Shown here in pieces: positions 58,926 to 64,000 of a stretch of 64,000 nt of DNA; within the stretch, counting starts at the first letter, position 1; every line of letters starts with the position of its first letter. Under the pieces are notes generated by a model that was given only the letters and a program-made list of their open reading frames with translations, searched no databases and was not told the DNA's origin. Made by a program: the position numbers and the translations under genes. The stretch is from positions 3,844,001 to 3,908,000 of the forward strand of contig NZ_CP051204.2 of NCBI RefSeq assembly GCF_012516375.2, given 5' to 3'. The stretch comes from Chitinophaga oryzae (GTDB lineage Bacteria > Bacteroidota > Bacteroidia > Chitinophagales > Chitinophagaceae).

Positions 58926-60284
58926 ATGTCCGGAACTTTCACAAAACTGAAGAACGCCTATCATCTGTTGAAGAGCATCGATTTTAAAATGCTGGCCAAA
59001 CTGTCGGAGAAGGTAGACCTGTCGCAGGTGATGGCCTCGGTAGCCAAAATGGATGACAACCAGCTGAATGGACTGATGAAAATGCTGACCAGCAGAGGCT
59101 CCAAAAAGAAGCTGCCGCCGATAGATGGTGATTTTTATGATATCAGCAGCCGGTTAAATGCGGAAGACCGGGCGCTGCAGCTGAAGGTGCGGGCCTTTAT
59201 GGAAAAAGAGATACAACCTATTGTCAACGAATACTGGCTTAAAGCGGAGTTCCCGTTCGAGATCATCCCCAAATTCAGGGAGCTGAATATCTGCGGCGTT
59301 ACGTACGATGGTTACGGTTGCCCGAACCGCAGTTACCTCATGGAAGGCATCATCGCCATGGAGATGGCGCGCGTAGACGCTTCCATCGCCACTTTTTTCG
59401 GCGTGCAGAGCGGTCTTGCCATGGGATCTATCTACATGCTGGGATCTGAATCGCAGAAAGATGAATGGCTGCCGGGCATGCAGCAGCTCAATATTATAGG
59501 CGCTTTCGGCCTGACCGAACCGGAAGTGGGCTCCGGCGCTGCCGGCGGTCTTACGACCACGGCTAAACGCGAAGGAGATACCTGGGTGCTGAACGGCCGG
59601 AAAAAATGGATCGGCAACGCCACTTTTGCGGACGTGACGGTCATCTGGGCGAGGGATGTGGACGATAATCAGGTAAAAGGTTTCCTGGTACGGAAAGGCA
59701 CTCCGGGCCTGTCCGTAGAAAAGATGCATGATAAGATGGCGCTGCGTATCGTGCAGAACGGGCTGATCACCCTGAAAGACTGCCGCGTGGCGGAATCCGA
59801 CAGGTTGCAGCGGGCCAACAACTTCCGCGATACCAGCCGGGTGCTCCGCATGACACGTGCCGGTGTAGCCTGGGAAGCAGTAGGATGCGCGCGCGGCGCC
59901 TACGAAAATGCACTGGCGTATACCCGTACCCGTGAGCAGTTCGGAAAACCTATCGCTTCCTTCCAGCTGATACAGGGCCACCTGGTGGAAATGCTGTCCA
60001 ATCTCACCGCTATGCAGACCATGGTCTACCGGCTGTCGGAGATACAGGACGAGGGAGGGTTGAAAGACGAACACGCCTCGCTGGCCAAAGTATTTTGTAC
60101 CCTGCGCACGCGGGACGTGGTACGCGGCGCCCGTGAAGTGATGGGCGGCAACGGTATCCTGCTGGAATACAACGTAGCCCGCTTTGTCGCCGATGCGGAA
60201 GCTATTTATTCCTACGAAGGCACCAAAGAAATCAATTCGCTGATCGTAGGCAGGGCCATTACCGGGTCCAGCGCCTTTGTATAA
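58926..60284 (+). CDS. Acyl-CoA dehydrogenase, glutaryl-CoA dehydrogenase-like
   Basis: The 452-residue FAD enzyme oxidises an acyl-CoA at the alpha-beta bond. Motifs are GAFGLTEPEVGSGAAGG (FAD and substrate binding), WVLNGRKKWIGNATFADV, TRTREQFGKPIASFQLIQ, VMGGNGILLEYNVARFVADA and YSYEGTKEINSLIVGRAITG, with the catalytic Glu in YEGT as in the glutaryl-CoA dehydrogenase group. The start at MSGTFTKLKN leaves an N-terminal extension of about 65 residues (FKMLAKLSEKVDLSQVM) ahead of the usual fold, which is unusual. Substrate not decided. A terminator follows. Confidence 0.92.
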   Translation: MSGTFTKLKNAYHLLKSIDFKMLAKLSEKVDLSQVMASVAKMDDNQLNGLMKMLTSRGSKKKLPPIDGDFYDISSRLNAEDRALQLKVRAFMEKEIQPIVNEYWLKAEFPFEIIPKFRELNICGVTYDGYGCPNRSYLMEGIIAMEMARVDASIATFFGVQSGLAMGSIYMLGSESQKDEWLPGMQQLNIIGAFGLTEPEVGSGAAGGLTTTAKREGDTWVLNGRKKWIGNATFADVTVIWARDVDDNQVKGFLVRKGTPGLSVEKMHDKMALRIVQNGLITLKDCRVAESDRLQRANNFRDTSRVLRMTRAGVAWEAVGCARGAYENALAYTRTREQFGKPIASFQLIQGHLVEMLSNLTAMQTMVYRLSEIQDEGGLKDEHASLAKVFCTLRTRDVVRGAREVMGGNGILLEYNVARFVADAEAIYSYEGTKEINSLIVGRAITGSSAFV

Positions 60285-60308
60285 AAAATCAGAATCTTTT
60301 TATAGATT

Positions 60309-60341
60309 TAAGGGCTCCCCCGTTATGGGCGGAGCCCTTTA
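60309..60341 (+). terminator. Terminator after acyl-CoA dehydrogenase gene
   Basis: AGGGCTCC pairs with GGAGCCCT; an inner CCCG/GGGC segment extends the stem. A short T-run and AT-rich sequence follow. Confidence 0.75.
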
Positions 60342-60359
60342 CTATTTTAAAAATCCGTT

Positions 60360-61115
60360 ATGAATTCATCGAACCGTCGAAATTTCCTGAAAAACGTATC
60401 ACTGGGAAGCCTCGCTGCCATTAGTATTCCCAATATCGTGTCCGCCGCCGTGTCTGCTGACAAAGGCAAAAAGGTGACACTGAAAAAAGAAGGCGTCATC
60501 CTCTTCCAGGGCGACTCCATCACTGATGTGGGCCGCAAGCGCGATGCCATGGACGCCAATAACGGCTCCGCCCTGGGTGGCGGTTATCCGCATCTCGCCG
60601 CCGCTCATCTGTTACTGAAACGGCCGGCCGACAACCTGAAGTTTTATAATAAAGGCATCAGCGGCAATAAAGTGTTCCAGCTGGCCGACCGCTGGGAGGC
60701 GGACTGCCTGCAACTGAAGCCTGATGTGCTGAGCATTCTTGTGGGAGTGAATGACTTCTGGCATACGCTCAATGGCAATTATAACGGCACTTCCAAAGTA
60801 TACCACGACGACTATGACAAGCTGCTGGACCGCACTAAACAGGCTTTGCCGGACGTTCAGCTGATCATCGGGGAACCCTACGCCGTTAAAGGCGTGAAAG
60901 CAGTGGACGACAGGTGGTATCCGACGTTCAACGAATATCGCGCCGCCGCCCGGGAGCTGGCGGACAAATACAAGGCGGTCTTCATTCCTTACCAGGCCAT
61001 CTATGACAAAGCATTGCAGGCGGCGCCGGCGGCCTACTGGACGCCCGATGGCGTACATCCCAGCGTGGCCGGTGCACAACTCATGGCGGAAGCCTGGCTC
61101 CGGTGCGTTAAATAA
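60360..61115 (+). CDS. SGNH/GDSL-family hydrolase with Tat signal
   Basis: The 251-residue protein has a twin-arginine signal (SNRRNFLKNVSLGSLAA). The SGNH blocks follow: block I GVILFQGDSITDVG with the nucleophile Ser, block II GISGNKVFQLADRW, block III LVGVNDFWH with Asn, and block V TPDGVHPSVAGAQLMAEAW with Asp and His. It is an exported esterase, similar to carbohydrate acetylesterases and rhamnogalacturonan-type enzymes. Substrate unproven. It stands alone after the acyl-CoA dehydrogenase terminator, with a hairpin downstream. Confidence 0.92.
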   Translation: MNSSNRRNFLKNVSLGSLAAISIPNIVSAAVSADKGKKVTLKKEGVILFQGDSITDVGRKRDAMDANNGSALGGGYPHLAAAHLLLKRPADNLKFYNKGISGNKVFQLADRWEADCLQLKPDVLSILVGVNDFWHTLNGNYNGTSKVYHDDYDKLLDRTKQALPDVQLIIGEPYAVKGVKAVDDRWYPTFNEYRAAARELADKYKAVFIPYQAIYDKALQAAPAAYWTPDGVHPSVAGAQLMAEAWLRCVK

Positions 61116-61125
61116 AAAAAATACG

Positions 61126-61153
61126 GCAGGCAGGGTAGTGGTACGCTGCCTGC
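61126..61153 (+). terminator. Hairpin after SGNH hydrolase gene
   Basis: GCAGGCAG (61126-61133) pairs with CTGCCTGC (61146-61153) over a 12-nt loop; a run of T follows about 12 bp later. Probable terminator of moderate quality. Confidence 0.5.
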
Positions 61154-61213
61154 ATAAACTCCCTGTTTTTTCAATTAAGTGTTTCTACTGAAACCCCGGC
61201 AGCCCGTCCGTCG

Positions 61214-61221
61214 TAGGTTTG
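61214..61221 (+). promoter_or_regulatory. Candidate -7 box TAGGTTTG
   Basis: TAGGTTTG matches TAnnTTTG and ends 26 bp before the ATG of the lipoprotein gene at 61248. No clear -33 element. Confidence 0.45.
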
Positions 61222-61247
61222 CATCAGAATAAAACAAACACTTAGTC

Positions 61248-61745
61248 ATGAAAAAATGGTTCCCCCAATCAGTGATGGCGTTATGTGCCGTTTCCGGGAT
61301 GCTCATGTTTACCCAATGCAAAAAAGACAAAAAGGATAGCCCCAAAGATCCTTCCTTCAAAGAATTCCTGATCGGTAAAAAATGGCAGCTGACCGCCTAT
61401 ACCGCCAATCCGGGTATAGACGATGGTGAAGGGCAGGTGGTCACAGACATCTATGCTGTACTCCCCGCCTGCGTCAAAGACGATTTCACGGAGTATTTCG
61501 CAGATGGAACAGCTGCTGAAGATGAAGGCCCTGCAAAATGTTCCCCTGCCAGCCCGCAACGGCACACCTTCAACTGGGACCTCAAGGCAGACGGGACGCT
61601 GGAAGGCCGCGGGGACGACGATGATTTTACCGGTACCTACCGTGCCGAAAAAATCAGCAACACCAGTTACAGGATCACCGGCACCGGGCATTTTAACGAT
61701 GATCCGACGCCGCGTACCGTAGTGCTTACGTTTAAAGCTGTTTAA
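61248..61745 (+). CDS. Lipocalin-like lipoprotein
   Basis: The 165-residue protein starts MKKWFPQSVMALCAVSG with a lipobox ending in FTQCKK, so it is a lipoprotein. The mature part begins with an acidic/basic linker and a LIGKKWQLTAY segment typical of Bacteroidota lipocalin-like domains. Strands such as HTFNWDLKADGTLEG and SYRITGTGHFNDDPTPRTVV follow, with two Cys (PACVKDD, AKCSPAS) that may pair. A promoter box and a terminator frame it as a single-gene unit. Ligand unknown. Confidence 0.82.
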   Translation: MKKWFPQSVMALCAVSGMLMFTQCKKDKKDSPKDPSFKEFLIGKKWQLTAYTANPGIDDGEGQVVTDIYAVLPACVKDDFTEYFADGTAAEDEGPAKCSPASPQRHTFNWDLKADGTLEGRGDDDDFTGTYRAEKISNTSYRITGTGHFNDDPTPRTVVLTFKAV

Positions 61746-61787
61746 ACAGACCGGATAAAGAAAGAGGTCCAGCGGTGATCAGATGGC

Positions 61788-61819
61788 GGGACAGTCTTCG
61801 AAGGAAGACTGTCCCTTTT
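61788..61819 (+). terminator. Terminator after lipocalin-like gene
   Basis: GGGACAGTCTTC (61788-61799) pairs perfectly with GAAGACTGTCCC (61804-61815) over a 4-nt loop, then TTTT. Confidence 0.9.
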
Positions 61820-61838
61820 ATTTGCGGGAAACGTTTAT

Positions 61839-61846
61839 TACATTTG
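61839..61846 (+). promoter_or_regulatory. Candidate -7 box TACATTTG
   Basis: TACATTTG fits TAnnTTTG and ends 21 bp before the ATG at 61868. A TTTG at 61821-61824 is closer than a standard -33 element. Confidence 0.5.
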
Positions 61847-61867
61847 CCGACACCCGAAATTCCCGTT

Positions 61868-62719
61868 ATGAAACCATTTATTATCTTCATGCTGATGCTT
61901 GCACCATACGCTTCAACACACGCGCAACACAAGGAAACCATCCATTTATGGCCGGACGCCGTGCCAGGTGAAACCGCTGCGCGCCATGCGGCCGTGACTG
62001 CGTCCGATACCAGTCGCGGCGTGGTACGCCTCACCGATGTGACCGATCCCATACTGGAGGTATATCCGGCGAACCCGGCACACGCTAAAAATGTGGGCGT
62101 GGTCATATGTCCCGGCGGCGGCTACAATATCCTCGCCATCAACCTGGAGGGCTATGAAATCGCACAGTGGCTCAATCAGTTGGGCTATACCGCCTTTGTG
62201 CTGCAATACAGGGTGCCCAAAAAAGAAGCCGGCGCCTTGCAGGACGCCCAGCGCGCTATGCGTATCGTACGCAGCCGCGCCAAAGAATGGAAGCTGGACC
62301 CCGAAAGAATAGGCATGATGGGCTTTTCAGCCGGTGGAAGCCTTACCGCCAGATTAGCAACGCAGTATAACGTAAAAGCATATACGCCGGTGGATAAGGC
62401 CGATTCTCTGTCTGCCCGCCCGGCTTTTGGTATGCTGATATATCCTGCTTATCTCGACAGGGGAGAAGGGCGTACGCTGACGCCGGAACTGCGGATTGAC
62501 AAACAAACGCCTCCTATGTTCCTTTTTGCTACCGCCGATGATACCTATGGCAACAGCGCGCTCGTGATGGCCGGCGCCCTGCGTGATGCCGGCATACCGG
62601 CAGAGCTGCATTTTTACGCCAAAGGCGGCCATGGTTACGGCCTTCGCCCGGGCAACAGCGCCGCTGAAGTATGGCCGGCGCTGGCCGCCAAATGGATGGA
62701 GCACCTGGGCGCCCGATAA
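61868..62719 (+). CDS. Exported alpha/beta-hydrolase, BD-FAE/acetyl xylan esterase-like
   Basis: The 283-residue protein has a signal peptide (MKPFIIFMLMLAPYASTHAQ) and the alpha/beta-hydrolase layout: oxyanion motif VICPGGGYNILAINLEGYE, nucleophile elbow GMMGFSAGGSL, acid region FLFATADDTYG and catalytic His in AKGGHGYGLRPG. The HLWPDAVPGE opening and the overall pattern match secreted carbohydrate esterases of the BD-FAE/AXE group. It probably removes acyl groups from glycans. The ATG at 61868 follows a TAnnTTTG box. A longer upstream frame would cross the preceding terminator. Confidence 0.9.
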   Translation: MKPFIIFMLMLAPYASTHAQHKETIHLWPDAVPGETAARHAAVTASDTSRGVVRLTDVTDPILEVYPANPAHAKNVGVVICPGGGYNILAINLEGYEIAQWLNQLGYTAFVLQYRVPKKEAGALQDAQRAMRIVRSRAKEWKLDPERIGMMGFSAGGSLTARLATQYNVKAYTPVDKADSLSARPAFGMLIYPAYLDRGEGRTLTPELRIDKQTPPMFLFATADDTYGNSALVMAGALRDAGIPAELHFYAKGGHGYGLRPGNSAAEVWPALAAKWMEHLGAR

Positions 62720-62823
62720 TCCTGTAAATCTCTTTCCGGATTATATAAATCTTCCGGCGATATATTCGGCAACTTTACAACAATTAAAACACACAGTTGT
62801 AATATTAAAAACCGGATATCGCT

Positions 62824-64000
62824 ATGGACAAACATCAGCACATGCATATGCACATGGACCACGATCATCACGATCGGGAGCCGGAGGCCGACGCAAACGC
62901 CGGTCACGTGCATGACCATACGGACCATTCCCAACATTCCCCTCAGCCTGGCCATGCCGCGCATGCCGGCCATGGAGGTCACGCCGGACATGACCACCAG
63001 GCCATGATCCGCGATTTCCGGCAACGGTTTTACGTAGTGCTGATACTCACCATACCGGTCATGCTGTTGTCGAAAATGATCCAGCACTGGCTGGGGCTGG
63101 ACATTAGTTTCCCGGGCGATAACTACCTCCTGTGTGCGCTGTCTGCCGTCATTTTCTTCTATGGCGGCTGGCCTTTCCTTTCCGGCTGGTGGTCTGAAAT
63201 GCGGACGCGCAATCCCGGCATGATGACGCTGATCGGCTTCGCCATCAGCGTAGCTTTTGTATATAGCGTGGCCACGCTGTTCGGACTGCAGGGCATGGAC
63301 TTTTTCTGGGAACTGGCAACGCTGATCCTGATTATGCTGCTGGGACACTGGATTGAAATGAAGTCGGTGGCGGGCGCTTCGCGTGAACTGGAACTGCTGG
63401 TACAACTCATGCCGGCGGAAGCTCACCTGGTGGAAGGCGGCAATATCCGCGAAGTAAAAACCGACAGCCTGCAGCCCGGCAACATGGTGCTGATAAAACC
63501 CGGGGAAAAAGTAGCGGCAGACGGCGTTGTAACGGAAGGCAGCAGCTATCTCAATGAATCCATGCTGACGGGAGAGTCCAAACCGGTGAAAAAAAGCAAA
63601 GGCGACAGGGTGATCGCCGGATCTATCAATGGCAATCAGGCGCTGCATATCAAGGTGTCCCACAACGCGGCCTCTTCCTACCTGTCACAGGTGATCAGGC
63701 TGGTCAACGATGCGCAGCAGGCCAAATCGAATACGCAACTGCTGGCCGACAAGGCTGCCCGCTGGCTGACGATCATCGCCATTGTGGCAGGTATCGCCAC
63801 TTTCGCCTACTGGCGCATCGACGGCCAGTCCATCTCTTTCGCCATGGAACGGATGGTAACGGTCATCGTTATCTGCTGCCCGCACGCCTTGGGCCTCGCG
63901 GTACCGCTGGTGGTAGCCCGCTCCACCACCGTGGCCGCCAAAAACGGCCTGCTGATCAAAAACAGGACCGCCTTCGAAAACGCCCGTAAAATCACCACGC
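62824..64000 (+). CDS. CopB-type (P1B-3) heavy-metal P-type ATPase, 3' end beyond window
   Basis: The first 392 codons are visible. The N-terminus is His/Met/Asp-rich (MDKHQHMHMHMDHDHHD, then GHAAHAGHGGHAGHDHQ) instead of a CxxC metal-binding domain. Membrane helices follow, then the actuator motif MLTGES and the transmembrane metal site CPH at residues 352-354 (VICCPHALGLAVPL). A CPH motif with a His-rich N-terminus defines CopB-type ATPases, which export copper or silver. The phosphorylation motif DKTGT should lie just beyond base 64000. No copper chaperone gene is seen upstream. Confidence 0.93.
   Translation, partial: MDKHQHMHMHMDHDHHDREPEADANAGHVHDHTDHSQHSPQPGHAAHAGHGGHAGHDHQAMIRDFRQRFYVVLILTIPVMLLSKMIQHWLGLDISFPGDNYLLCALSAVIFFYGGWPFLSGWWSEMRTRNPGMMTLIGFAISVAFVYSVATLFGLQGMDFFWELATLILIMLLGHWIEMKSVAGASRELELLVQLMPAEAHLVEGGNIREVKTDSLQPGNMVLIKPGEKVAADGVVTEGSSYLNESMLTGESKPVKKSKGDRVIAGSINGNQALHIKVSHNAASSYLSQVIRLVNDAQQAKSNTQLLADKAARWLTIIAIVAGIATFAYWRIDGQSISFAMERMVTVIVICCPHALGLAVPLVVARSTTVAAKNGLLIKNRTAFENARKITT

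Overview
The window looks like a Chitinophaga-type member of the Bacteroidota. It has SusC/SusD and FecI/FecR-type loci, a DUF4249 lipoprotein beside a TonB-dependent receptor, TPR-type hybrid-membrane histidine kinases with LytTR output, lipoproteins with the usual signal peptides, and several genes preceded by the Bacteroidota -7 promoter box TAnnTTTG. No rRNA, tRNA, CRISPR array, integrase or insertion sequence was seen. The DNA is chromosomal, compositionally even, and densely coding on both strands.

Layout. 1-4.5 kb: two unknown proteins, a histidine kinase/LytTR pair and two small minus-strand genes. 4.7-13.2 kb: a fucose-directed utilisation locus in which an ECF sigma gene diverges from its anti-sigma gene, followed by SusC, SusD and a GH29 fucosidase. 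13.3-18.7 kb: a small membrane protein, a pseudo-receiver, and a TreZ/TreY trehalose pair whose TreZ has lost key GH13 catalytic residues. 18.8-22.5 kb: a heterodimeric ABC exporter behind a palindromic operator. 22.6-29.6 kb: a divergent lipid phosphatase/lipid kinase pair, DUF1304, a group of small stress-type genes (KGG protein, H1-like DUF6496 protein, 86-residue protein), MscS, histidine decarboxylase and an AsnC-type regulator. 29.6-36.8 kb: an orphan kinase, a SelW-like protein, two outer-membrane proteins, an aldo/keto reductase and an unknown protein. 36.8-43.1 kb: an RND efflux operon (small exported protein, TolC, RND, MFP). 43.5-50.1 kb: MarC, TRIC channel, DPP4 peptidase, VIT-like protein and ornithine aminotransferase. 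50.2-55.4 kb: a second sigma/FecR/TonB receptor/DUF4249 operon whose receptor carries a frameshift. 55.9-64 kb: tandem paralogous lipoproteins of unknown family, an acyl-CoA dehydrogenase, two secreted esterases, a lipoprotein, and the start of a CopB-type copper ATPase.

The observations most worth following are: (1) four small stress-type genes preceded by TGGC-N7-TTG elements, one an exact match to the sigma-54 consensus; (2) the TreZ with a degenerate catalytic triad upstream of a TreY that keeps its triad; (3) the one-base frameshift in a G4 run of the DUF4249-linked receptor; (4) a set of unrelated short-unit inverted repeats in intergenic gaps, two of which share a 20-nt core; and (5) the tandem lipoproteins, with an orphan terminator and a possible small RNA just upstream.

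Family calls come from motifs read by eye. No database search was run.
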